NCBI GenBank assembly: GCA_003501485.1
Contig: DNPJ01000032.1
Span: forward strand, 31,838-56,800
DNA length: 24,963 nucleotides
Source: Bacillota bacterium
GTDB lineage: Bacteria; Bacillota_I; Bacilli_A; RFN20; CAG-826
Direction of reading: 5' to 3'
Shown here one piece after another: positions 1-7,141 of the stretch; within the stretch, counting starts at the first letter, position 1, and every line of letters starts with the position of its first letter. The notes beneath the pieces were generated by a model that ran no database searches, was not told where the DNA came from, and saw only the letters and a list, made by a program, of their open reading frames with translations. The position numbers were made by a program, and so were the translations under genes.

Positions 1-1
1 A

Positions 2-358
2 GCTTTAGCGGTTACGACACTAATATGTTTTATATTTTTGTTCATATTTATTTTATATTTTAGTTGTTCGATATTTTCACTTTCGAAAAAAAGCACTTTA
101 AGGTTAGGAAGAACATTTAAAATATCACACTTTTATTTATCATCTTTATTATTTCTAATAATAGGTATAATTTGTTCATTTGTTGTGTTCTTTGTGTTGA
201 AAAGTAACAATATTCTAATTAAAAGTGAAGAATATAATTATTTTATGATCGTTCTTCCTTCTACTGTTTCGGCGGCGCTTTTAATTGCCCCATTTGTAAT
301 ATCTCCCTTATCAAAACTAATAGAAGTTTTTAAAAATAAAAATAAAAACATTAACTAA
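2..358 (+). CDS. Partial multi-spanning membrane protein (C-terminal part), unknown function
   Basis: The frame is open from position 2, so the gene begins before the window. A TTG at 38 could be read as a start, but nothing marks it as one and it falls inside a hydrophobic segment. The visible 118 codons hold three likely membrane helices: one right at the window edge, one roughly from codon 42 to 64 and one near codons 78-100. The tail is short, Lys/Asn-rich and probably cytoplasmic. No catalytic motif is visible and I do not recognise the family. The C-terminal fragment of a transporter or polytopic integral membrane protein is the most that can be said. It ends in TAA, and about 100 bases with a promoter separate it from the next gene. 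Confidence 0.6.
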   Translation, partial: ALAVTTLICFIFLFIFILYFSCSIFSLSKKSTLRLGRTFKISHFYLSSLLFLIIGIICSFVVFFVLKSNNILIKSEEYNYFMIVLPSTVSAALLIAPFVISPLSKLIEVFKNKNKNIN

Positions 359-434
359 TTATCAAAAAACAAAATAAAAATTGAATCTCTACTTCGTCAA
401 CGAAAAAGGCTAATTATGTATCACATATTATTTT

Positions 435-443
435 TGATATAAT
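435..443 (+). promoter_or_regulatory. Extended -10 promoter (TG-A-TATAAT)
   Basis: A perfect TATAAT at 438-443 is preceded by TG at the correct spacing, giving an extended -10 element. No good -35 is visible, which extended -10 promoters can do without. Transcription should start near 450, just ahead of the AGGAG ribosome binding site at 451-455. This would drive the 33-residue peptide and the hydrolase gene behind it. The remainder of 359-462 shows nothing else convincing. Confidence 0.6.
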
Positions 444-462
444 GAACATAAGGAGAAAATTA

Positions 463-564
463 ATGAAAAAAGATAGACTTTCAATTATTGTTCTGTTGTT
501 TTTATTTTATGTTTTTTGTCTTTCGTTATTTGATTTGTATGTTAAAAGGAAATGTTTTTCATGA
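463..564 (+). CDS. 33-residue hydrophobic microprotein, likely one membrane helix
   Basis: ATG at 463 follows a strong AGGAG (451-455) at ideal spacing and a good extended -10 promoter. The peptide has a Lys-Lys-Asp-Arg start, then a Leu/Phe/Val/Ile-rich stretch over about residues 7-23, then a Lys/Arg-rich end. This matches a single-pass membrane peptide. Its TGA stop (562-564) overlaps the GAGGG ribosome binding site of the hydrolase gene that starts nine bases later, so translation of the two is probably coupled. No known family is recognised. It could be a real small membrane protein acting with the hydrolase, or a translated leader. The promoter and ribosome binding site are the main evidence that it is expressed. 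Confidence 0.55.
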   Translation: MKKDRLSIIVLLFLFYVFCLSLFDLYVKRKCFS

Positions 565-573
565 GGGTAATAT

Positions 574-1551
574 ATGTGTACTGCAATAAGATTAATATGT
601 AACGATGCTTATGTTGGAAGAAATCTAGATTATGATTTTTCTTTTGGTGAAGAAATTGTAATTACTCCAAGAAATTATATATTCAAATTTAAACACGCTA
701 ATTGCATAAAAAAGCATTATGCCATCATTGGCATGGCACATGTTGAAAATAATTATCCTCTTTATTATGATGCAACGAACGAAAAAGGACTTGCAATTGC
801 AGGACTAAATTTTGTAGGTAATGCCTTTTATTCAGCAAATGTATCGAATGGTAAAGCTAATATTGCTCAATTTGAATTAGTGCCTTATTTGCTTTCAAAA
901 TGTAGCAATGTTAAAGAAGCAATAGAATTGCTACATAACACAAATGTGATGAACACTCCATTTAACGAACATTTTCCATGTGCTTCGCTTCACTATATGA
1001 TTGCAGATAAAGACGAATGCATTACAGTTGAATTTATTAAAACAGGGATGAAAATATACAAAAACAAAGTGAATGTTTTAACAAATAATCCTCCATTTAA
1101 AGAACAACTTTTTAATTTAAATAATTATTCAAAATTATCAAACAAAGATCCTCTGAATACTTTTTCTCCTTCTATCGGTTTAACGAATTATAGTCGTGGC
1201 ATGGGCTCAATTGGACTTCCAGGTGACCCATCGAGTATGTCTCGTTTTGTTAAAGCCACATTTGTCCTTCATAATTCAATATTTAAAAAAGATGATACTT
1301 CTTCAATAAATCAATTCTTTCATATACTTCATTCTGTTGAACAACAAAAAGGCATATGTGAAGTCAAAGAAAATGAATATGAATACACTATTTATTCAAG
1401 TTGTATGAACCTGAGAACTGGAATTTATTATTATACAACTTATAATTCTCATACGATTCACGCTGTTAATATGAACAATATAAATTTAGAAAATAAAGAT
1501 TTATCAAGATACGAAATGATTGATCAAGAGTTTATTAAACATCAAAATTAA
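574..1551 (+). CDS. Choloylglycine hydrolase family protein (bile salt hydrolase / penicillin V acylase type)
   Basis: This is an N-terminal-nucleophile amidase whose family members cleave glycine- or taurine-conjugated bile salts, or penicillin V. The second codon is Cys, the nucleophile exposed when the initiator Met is removed, and the length of 325 residues is typical. Catalytic-site motifs are present: GRNLD at 15-19 (Arg16, Asp19), GLNF at 77-80, LTNNP at 169-173 and PGDPSSMSRF at 216-225 (Arg224). The GLNFxGN form and the PGDxSSMSRF motif favour bile salt hydrolase over penicillin acylase, but substrate cannot be fixed from sequence. There is no signal peptide, so it is cytoplasmic. 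A GAGGG ribosome binding site (563-567) supports the ATG at 574. It lies directly behind the 33-residue peptide and 61 bases ahead of glyA. Confidence 0.92.
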   Translation: MCTAIRLICNDAYVGRNLDYDFSFGEEIVITPRNYIFKFKHANCIKKHYAIIGMAHVENNYPLYYDATNEKGLAIAGLNFVGNAFYSANVSNGKANIAQFELVPYLLSKCSNVKEAIELLHNTNVMNTPFNEHFPCASLHYMIADKDECITVEFIKTGMKIYKNKVNVLTNNPPFKEQLFNLNNYSKLSNKDPLNTFSPSIGLTNYSRGMGSIGLPGDPSSMSRFVKATFVLHNSIFKKDDTSSINQFFHILHSVEQQKGICEVKENEYEYTIYSSCMNLRTGIYYYTTYNSHTIHAVNMNNINLENKDLSRYEMIDQEFIKHQN

Positions 1552-1612
1552 TTTTATTGTATTTTCTTTAATCTATTAAAATTTATATATAAAATATAAA
1601 AGGGCATTAATT

Positions 1613-2824
1613 ATGGATAAAGAAATTGAACGATTAGTATCGCTTGAAACAAAAAGACAAAATAAAGGCATCGAACTTATCGCAAGTGAAAATTATGCAA
1701 GCAAAGATGTTAGAAAGATGTGCGGTTCTATTTTAACTAATAAATACGCTGAAGGATATCCTCATAAAAGATATTATGGCGGTTGTGAATATGTCGACCA
1801 AATAGAAAATATTGCTATTGAAAGAGCAAAAGAATTATTTGGCGCTGAATACGCAAACGTTCAACCTCATAGTGGTTCACAAGCTAATGCAGCCGCATAT
1901 AGAGCTCTTCTTCCTAATGGCGGGAAAATATTATCCCTTGTCTTAAATGATGGAGGGCATCTAACACATGGAAGCCCAGTTAGTTTTTCTTCTCATTTAT
2001 ATAATTTTGTTTTTTATCCATTGGGCGAAGACGGAAGATTAAATTATAAAAAAATATTGGAAAAAGCAGTAGAAGAAAAACCAGATGTTATTTTAGCGGG
2101 ATATAGTGCTTATCCTTATGAAATTGATTTTAAGAAAATTAAGGAAATAGCTGATCAAGTTAAAGCTAAATTTATTGTTGATATGGCCCATATCGCTGGA
2201 CTCGTTGCGGCTCATGAGCATATGAGTCCTATTCCATATGCTGATATTGTCACTTCAACTACTCATAAGACTCTTCGTGGACCTCGTGGTGGTCTAATTT
2301 TAACTAATAATGATGAACTCATTAAAAAGATTAATTCTGCGGTATTTCCATATTATCAAGGTGGTCCTTTAGAGCATATTATCGCCGCAAAAGCGGTATG
2401 TTTTAAAGAAGCAATGAGCCTAGAATTTAAGAAATATATAAAGAAAGTTAAAGAAAACACAAAAGCATGTCGAGACGAATTATTTAAGCTTGGAGCAAAA
2501 GTAAGCGATACAGAAAATCATTTATTTTTACTTAACACATTAGACACTTTTTCAATGACTGGACTTGAAGCACAAAAAGCTTTAGAGAATATAAATATTA
2601 CGACAAACAAAAATATGCTTCCAAATGATATATTAACTCCTAATAAAACTTCTGGCTTAAGAATTGGTTTTGCGGCTATAACGACTCGTGGTTGCACAAA
2701 AATGGACGCGAAGAATATCGCTAAATTAATTTATCAATATTTGTCTAATAAAATTGATTCTAAAAAAGCTAATGAACTTGTTTCAAAAATAACAAAGAAT
2801 TGGTTACTAATTCAAAATATCTAA
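1613..2824 (+). CDS. glyA: Serine hydroxymethyltransferase
   Basis: This PLP enzyme interconverts serine plus tetrahydrofolate with glycine plus 5,10-methylene-tetrahydrofolate, the main cytoplasmic source of one-carbon units. The family signature is clear: the IELIASEN start region (20-27), NKYAEGYP (43-50), YYGG (54-57), GGHLTHG (114-120), DMAHIAGLV (190-198) and STTHKTLRGPRGG (215-227), with Lys219 as the PLP-binding lysine. At 403 residues it is slightly shorter than the usual 410-420. The conserved sequence after GGK, normally a variant of LGMDLSHGGH, is LSLVLNDGGH here, a modest departure. An AAAAGGG (from about 1598) precedes the ATG. The next gene follows after 12 bases with its own ribosome binding site, so the two are probably one transcript. 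Confidence 0.96.
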   Translation: MDKEIERLVSLETKRQNKGIELIASENYASKDVRKMCGSILTNKYAEGYPHKRYYGGCEYVDQIENIAIERAKELFGAEYANVQPHSGSQANAAAYRALLPNGGKILSLVLNDGGHLTHGSPVSFSSHLYNFVFYPLGEDGRLNYKKILEKAVEEKPDVILAGYSAYPYEIDFKKIKEIADQVKAKFIVDMAHIAGLVAAHEHMSPIPYADIVTSTTHKTLRGPRGGLILTNNDELIKKINSAVFPYYQGGPLEHIIAAKAVCFKEAMSLEFKKYIKKVKENTKACRDELFKLGAKVSDTENHLFLLNTLDTFSMTGLEAQKALENINITTNKNMLPNDILTPNKTSGLRIGFAAITTRGCTKMDAKNIAKLIYQYLSNKIDSKKANELVSKITKNWLLIQNI

Positions 2825-2836
2825 GGGAGCATTGTT

Positions 2837-3766
2837 ATGGATAAGTCATTTAAAAACGTTATTATTAAGGATAATTTTTATCAATCATCATCATTTTTTC
2901 CAATGCCATTGACTTTAATTGGTACATTAGATGAGAAAGGCGAAAAAACTAGTTTTGGAGCTTATTCATTGATTTTTCCATATTATATTGCCGGAAAAGA
3001 TTGCTATGCAATGATATTGGAATGTAGAAACACTTCTAATACCGCGAAAGGTCTTCTTAGACATGGAAAATGTACAATTAACTTTTTGCCTTTTTCAAAA
3101 AAGAATTTTAAACAACATGTAGATTTGGGATTTCCGGGTGACACGCCGGAAGAAAAAATGAAAAGTTTTATGTTTGAAACTATAGATGGTCTATCTCAAG
3201 AAGAAACAACTGAGCCATGCCCAAAAATTATTAAAGAAGCATTACAAGTTTTTGAATGTACTTGGGTTAAAGATCTTGATGGCGCACAAAACGACATAGT
3301 TCAGGATGAATATTTTCCTCCTTTTCATAATTTCAATGGAATTACATCAAAATATGGTGCTCATTTCATATTAAAAATAGATCACATTTTGATAAAAGAT
3401 AAATACTATAAATCCATAATTAATGGCGCGACAAGAAGTAATTATTGTCCGCTTCCGACAAACTGGGGATATAGAGACAGCAAATATTTTTGGTGCTCAG
3501 GATTTAAAAGGCCTACTCCAATTGGAATTCCTAATAGAGCAATTGATTTAACATCGTTGCATTACGCCGCTAAAAGATTAAATACAGATGTTACTTTTAC
3601 AGATGATGCTTTAAAAACATTAGTAAAAGTTCCAAGACCGTTCCTAAAACTTGTTTTACAAGGATGCGTTAATTGGGCCGATGAAAATGGTGTTAAAGTA
3701 ATAGCTGAAAAAGAAATGAAAATAATTTCTGATAAAAGAGCAAAAGAAAAAGGCAAAATAAAATAA
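2837..3766 (+). CDS. Flavin reductase-like split-barrel protein with C-terminal PCP_red-like domain
   Basis: Residues about 20-200 look like the FMN-binding split-barrel flavin reductase fold: PMPLTLIGTLDEKG near 23-36, then a conserved Ser/Thr-Asn-Thr-Ala-Lys segment (67-71) before the GKCTINFLP strand (77-85). Such proteins bind FMN and move electrons between NAD(P)H, flavins and partners. Residues about 253-305 (start TFTDDALKTLVKVP) resemble the small PCP_red domain known from the C-terminus of light-independent protochlorophyllide reductase BchB and from stand-alone proteins in non-photosynthetic bacteria. Both assignments come from recognising motifs by eye; the second is tentative. An AAGGGAG at about 2822 precedes the ATG, and the gene sits 12 bases behind glyA. 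No signal peptide is visible. Substrate and partner are unknown. Confidence 0.6.
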   Translation: MDKSFKNVIIKDNFYQSSSFFPMPLTLIGTLDEKGEKTSFGAYSLIFPYYIAGKDCYAMILECRNTSNTAKGLLRHGKCTINFLPFSKKNFKQHVDLGFPGDTPEEKMKSFMFETIDGLSQEETTEPCPKIIKEALQVFECTWVKDLDGAQNDIVQDEYFPPFHNFNGITSKYGAHFILKIDHILIKDKYYKSIINGATRSNYCPLPTNWGYRDSKYFWCSGFKRPTPIGIPNRAIDLTSLHYAAKRLNTDVTFTDDALKTLVKVPRPFLKLVLQGCVNWADENGVKVIAEKEMKIISDKRAKEKGKIK

Positions 3767-3767
3767 T

Positions 3768-3935
3768 ATGCATTCTTTTTTGATTCGATATTTAGTAGAT
3801 AATAAAACACAAATTGAAACAATAACCGCAAATTCTCCAGATGAAGCAAGAAGAGAAATTTTAAGTAAATATAAGAATGCTTTAATTTTATCTATTAGAT
3901 GTATTGATTACGATAATGATTCGAGGATTTATTAA
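3768..3935 (+). CDS. 55-residue conserved-looking small protein, unknown function
   Basis: An uninterrupted 55-codon frame fills the whole gap between its neighbours: ATG begins one base after the previous TAA, and its own TAA at 3933-3935 is immediately followed by the next ATG at 3936. This perfect packing suggests a real gene. The predicted layout is beta strand (HSFLIRYLV), polar turn, second strand (QIETITA), a helix starting ANSPDEARRE, then a third strand near ALILSIRCID. This compact beta-beta-alpha-beta layout resembles small nucleic-acid or ribosome-associated proteins such as the L18a/LX type, but that is only a topological impression. The ribosome binding site is weak (AAAAGG at 3747-3752), so it may depend on coupling to the upstream gene. 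Confidence 0.6.
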   Translation: MHSFLIRYLVDNKTQIETITANSPDEARREILSKYKNALILSIRCIDYDNDSRIY

Positions 3936-4475
3936 ATGAAACGCAAATTTTCTATTTTTGATTATGTGCTTTTAACCGCAATGATCGTTCATATAATTCT
4001 AGGTATACTAGTCATTGTTTTTTCTAATGATGCTTTTGAAAAAAATAATATTTTTATTGGTTCGATTTTAATGGCTTCAGGTGTTCCATCTCTTTTAATA
4101 TTTTTGTCAGTAAACGGGCATAAAAACTTTAGAAAGTTTCCTTATTTGGTAAGCTCAATAATTGCTTTTGTAATTGGACTTATTTTTATTCTTTTTAATG
4201 AAATAACTTTGGACCATATGTTTTTAGCAATTGGAATATTTGATATTGTGCGAGGCCTATATGAAATTGTGGATGCTTCTTTAGAAATTAAAGTTAATAA
4301 ACTTGAAATAATGGAAGTTGCTTCTGCGGTTGGCGATGTAATATTTGGTATTTTATTATGCATAAAATTATCAGAAGGATATAAAAACCATTTAATATTT
4401 ATGGGAGCAGCATTACTTCTTATTGGAGTTAAGTTCCTATTAGATCTAATATTTGATTTAAAAAGCCATGGTTAA
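3936..4475 (+). CDS. HdeD/DUF308-like integral membrane protein
   Basis: This 179-residue protein has about six hydrophobic helices, at roughly 10-30, 38-58, 70-87, 91-108, 126-144 and 151-173. The pairing of short helices and the GIFDIVRGLYEI segment (about 99-110) are typical of the DUF308/HdeD group. HdeD itself is linked to acid resistance in Escherichia coli, but the biochemical role of the family is unknown, so none is claimed here. A GAGGA ribosome binding site (3922-3926) supports the ATG at 3936, which abuts the stop of the 55-residue gene. The stop overlaps by four bases the stop of the convergent ATP-grasp gene, leaving no room for a terminator between them. Confidence 0.65.
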   Translation: MKRKFSIFDYVLLTAMIVHIILGILVIVFSNDAFEKNNIFIGSILMASGVPSLLIFLSVNGHKNFRKFPYLVSSIIAFVIGLIFILFNEITLDHMFLAIGIFDIVRGLYEIVDASLEIKVNKLEIMEVASAVGDVIFGILLCIKLSEGYKNHLIFMGAALLLIGVKFLLDLIFDLKSHG

Positions 4476-5662
4476 TATTTAGCCATTACGAAATCTTTAA
4501 AAGACAAAGCATCATTTACATTGTCAAATTTCGCCATGAAATATTCATCACCCATACAAAGGGCGATCGCTTTATCATAATAGCCATGTTCAACTAAAAA
4601 ATCCTTGTAATTTTTATTTATTTCTTCAAGTGAATGGATATATTTAAAATGATTTTTTCTACTTACAGATATAGCTATGAAGTGTTTTTTATTTAAATCT
4701 TTATTTATTTTATTGTACGCAATTATATCTGCATAACATTCATAATAGCTATCATCTAAGGCTATTGAGAGAAGTTCTGGGGTGTCGCCACCAGGAGAAC
4801 GCATATTCACTTCAAGACCTAAAATATCACCTTTTTTTCCTAATCCTACTTTGTCTTCTAAAAGTCTAAAAAATTCAATATGGAAACATCTTTTTTTAAT
4901 TTCAAATGCTTTTACAACTTTTATTCCCATTTTTCTAAAAGAAGGATCCATATCCATATTCGCGTAGTAGAAATCATCAATATCATCATTAACAACATTT
5001 GCCACAGGTATTGGAAAAGATTCGTTATACATAAGCAATGGCGTTGAATTATCATCAACTATTCCATCAAATGTGGTGATTTCTCCGTTTATGTATTCTT
5101 CGATAATATATTGTTCACTTGGTTTATTTTTCAAAAAAGTAATTAGGTCAGTTTCATCTTTAATTTTGAATGTATCGCTAGCGCCGACACCATTATCAGG
5201 TTTTGCAAAAAGAGGATAACCGACTTCTTGTGCAAAATCTTTAAGTTCATTTAAGTTTTCGCTTAATGTGTATCTAGCAGTTTTAACTCCGGCTTTATTA
5301 AAATATTCTTTCATTTTTGATTTATATTTGATTTTATCCATGTCTTTTGGGTAAAAACCATTTTTGACTTTTTTATATTCTCTTAGTTTAGAATCAGACA
5401 TTAACCAATACTCATTATTAGATTCTATATAGGATATTTCACCATATTTATTTTCAAGATAATCCAATGTGTTTTTCATCCAAATAAGATTTGAAAGATC
5501 GCTAACAAAGCAATATTCTGTTAAATAATTTTTGAGTTCATCGTTGATTTGTTCTTTCGGCGTATCGCCTATTCCTAAAACGGTTATGCCTCTTTGGGAT
5601 AAGGCTTTTACAAAATGCGAATATATTTTTGGAAAATTAGGTGAAACAAACACAAAATTCAT
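4472..5662 (-). CDS. ATP-grasp carboxylate-amine/thiol ligase family protein
   Basis: ATP-grasp enzymes activate a carboxylate as an acyl-phosphate and join it to an amine or thiol. Taking Met at 5662 as start gives 396 residues. The N-terminal pre-ATP-grasp domain begins with NFVFVSPNFP (2-11). The nucleotide-binding Lys lies in FAKPDNGVGASDT (152-164), and IIEEYINGE (186-194) follows. The late EVNMRSPGG segment supplies the metal-binding Glu/Asn pair. GTG starts at 5680 and 5668 are also in frame. I prefer 5662 because family members start at this MNFxF segment and because a -10-like hexamer lies between 5662 and 5680. Substrate is unknown. The gene stands alone, divergent from the polysaccharide operon. 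It could modify a sugar or peptide of that pathway or be unrelated. Confidence 0.8.
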   Translation of the reverse strand: MNFVFVSPNFPKIYSHFVKALSQRGITVLGIGDTPKEQINDELKNYLTEYCFVSDLSNLIWMKNTLDYLENKYGEISYIESNNEYWLMSDSKLREYKKVKNGFYPKDMDKIKYKSKMKEYFNKAGVKTARYTLSENLNELKDFAQEVGYPLFAKPDNGVGASDTFKIKDETDLITFLKNKPSEQYIIEEYINGEITTFDGIVDDNSTPLLMYNESFPIPVANVVNDDIDDFYYANMDMDPSFRKMGIKVVKAFEIKKRCFHIEFFRLLEDKVGLGKKGDILGLEVNMRSPGGDTPELLSIALDDSYYECYADIIAYNKINKDLNKKHFIAISVSRKNHFKYIHSLEEINKNYKDFLVEHGYYDKAIALCMGDEYFMAKFDNVNDALSFKDFVMAKY

Positions 5663-5668
5663 ACGCAC

Positions 5669-5674
5669 ATAATA
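5669..5674 (-). promoter_or_regulatory. Putative -10 hexamer for a leaderless ATP-grasp transcript
   Basis: Read on the minus strand, TATTAT is followed by exactly six bases and then the ATG at 5662. No Shine-Dalgarno sequence precedes that ATG. An overlapping extended form, TG-A-TATATT, lies two bases further upstream. Either would place the first transcribed base at or within about two bases of the start codon. This is an inference from spacing alone. Confidence 0.4.
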
Positions 5675-5722
5675 TATCACGATTTTAATTAATAATAATA
5701 GATATTAAATATAAATTTAAAA

Positions 5723-5731
5723 TGATATTAT
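5723..5731 (+). promoter_or_regulatory. Extended -10 promoter for the 5738 operon, probably leaderless
   Basis: TG-A-TATTAT ends at 5731, followed by six bases and then ATG at 5738, so the predicted transcript start is the A of the start codon. The sequence upstream of the ATG has no purine-rich ribosome binding site. This promoter and the one for the ATP-grasp gene share the 75-base divergent gap 5663-5737. Confidence 0.5.
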
Positions 5732-5737
5732 TTATAT

Positions 5738-7087
5738 ATGAAATTAAGGTTTAATAAGCTCAATATAATAAATATTGTTTTATCCATACTTGTTTATTTT
5801 TTTGGATTATATTTATTAACCGATGAGATGCTTTTAGGGGCTAATCCGACCGCTGAACAACCATTTTCTTTTTTTACTTTATTTTTCTTGTTTTGCATTA
5901 TAACTTGTTTTGTTTTAATTGCTTTGAATGTCATTAAAAAGAATTATAAGCCTTCATATGCTTTTCTTTGTGGATTGTTAATTATATTTATTACAGGTGT
6001 TATCAATTATTTTTTAATGCCTTTAAAAAGAGATTTTTCTTTTAATGATTATAATGGTTCAATCGTTTCTTTTTCTTATTCATTAACTGATATAAAAATA
6101 TTTCAATATAGACTTTCATTTTTTATATTATTGCTTTTGTTTTTCTTTACAATTGATGTTGTTCCAAAGATTTTTAAAGATTTCGATATATTAACTTTTT
6201 ATGCGCTTTTGTTTATTAGTGCGATCATTGTTTTAGCAATTATTTCATATTTTATCGAAGGTTCTAATTATTTAAATTTCCTTAAAAATCTTACATCAGA
6301 AAATCCATATGTTTATACAGTTAAAAGTCTTTTGATGCATCGAAATAATTATGGGATATTGTTGTTTGGAGCAATATGCTCGACATTATATTTACATAGC
6401 AAATCGAAGAAGTTTTATTGGTTTATTTTTGATGCCTTCTTTTTGATAAATATGCTTTTTACTCTTTGTAAGACTGGGCTTATTTTGTCTGTTTTGTTAA
6501 ATGCTATTTATTTAATAATGCGTTTTTGTCTTTCTTATAACAATAATAAAAAAAGAAATCTTATTGCACTCTCATCAATTTGTTCAATTTGTATAGCGTT
6601 TCTTGCAAGTGTTGTTGTTTTTTTGTTTATGAAAGGAAAATTGAATTCATTTGTTGACAATTTCTTTTCAAAAAATGTTTTTTCAACTGTAGAATCGAGG
6701 TTTATTTTATACAAAAACGCGATCGATGTCGTTAAATCCACGAATATTTTTGTTGGAGCGGGCTATAAAGTTTTTAATGATATTTTGTTTAACATTAACG
6801 GATACACAACTTTTTCTCATAATGGTGTACTTGAAATATTCGGCTCAGGTGGAATTGTTTTACTTTCTTTTAGCACTTTATTTTTGGTTTATTTTGTTTA
6901 TCATTCCATCAAAGATTTTAATGATGACAAAAATGAGGCGATGTTTGGCTTAATTTTAATGTTTGTTTCATTGCTTTATACGATGTTTGAAAGTGGTTCA
7001 ATTATTCTTTCGTCAACAACAGATTATTTATATTTATCCATTCTATTGTTTGTTCCATTAATGAAAAAACACCCCTTTTTATATTAA
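5738..7087 (+). CDS. O-antigen ligase/polymerase-like (Wzy_C/WaaL-type) membrane protein
   Basis: This 449-residue protein has ten or more hydrophobic segments, with a large loop between about 300 and 360 that should lie outside the cell. Family hallmarks are visible: HRNNYG (201-206) ahead of a membrane segment, SRFILYKNAI (320-329) and FSHNGVLEIFGSGG (359-372, His361), the pattern of the Wzy_C/O-antigen ligase domain. Members transfer polyprenyl-linked glycans to an acceptor or join repeat units on the outer face of the membrane. Which of these applies cannot be told from sequence. It heads the plus-strand polysaccharide genes, 54 bases before the first glycosyltransferase. With an ABC exporter in the same locus, a ligase role is somewhat more likely than a block polymerase, but this is inference. 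Confidence 0.75.
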   Translation: MKLRFNKLNIINIVLSILVYFFGLYLLTDEMLLGANPTAEQPFSFFTLFFLFCIITCFVLIALNVIKKNYKPSYAFLCGLLIIFITGVINYFLMPLKRDFSFNDYNGSIVSFSYSLTDIKIFQYRLSFFILLLLFFFTIDVVPKIFKDFDILTFYALLFISAIIVLAIISYFIEGSNYLNFLKNLTSENPYVYTVKSLLMHRNNYGILLFGAICSTLYLHSKSKKFYWFIFDAFFLINMLFTLCKTGLILSVLLNAIYLIMRFCLSYNNNKKRNLIALSSICSICIAFLASVVVFLFMKGKLNSFVDNFFSKNVFSTVESRFILYKNAIDVVKSTNIFVGAGYKVFNDILFNINGYTTFSHNGVLEIFGSGGIVLLSFSTLFLVYFVYHSIKDFNDDKNEAMFGLILMFVSLLYTMFESGSIILSSTTDYLYLSILLFVPLMKKHPFLY

Positions 7088-7141
7088 ATACGCTTATTAA
7101 ATTGTTTGCTTTATTTATAATTATAAATAGAATATTAGTAT

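Noticed and set aside
38..40. TTG start making a complete 106-residue gene at the left edge
   Set aside because: The frame is open to position 2, the TTG is inside a hydrophobic run and no ribosome binding site precedes it, so a truncated gene is more likely.
1552..1612. Riboswitch (glycine or folate type) upstream of glyA
   Set aside because: The gap is only 61 bases, almost all A/T, with no stem-rich conserved core.
5663..5680. GTG start at 5680 (or 5668) for the ATP-grasp gene
   Set aside because: No ribosome binding site precedes it, the added residues are not part of the family's usual MNFxF start, and a -10-like hexamer overlaps this stretch.
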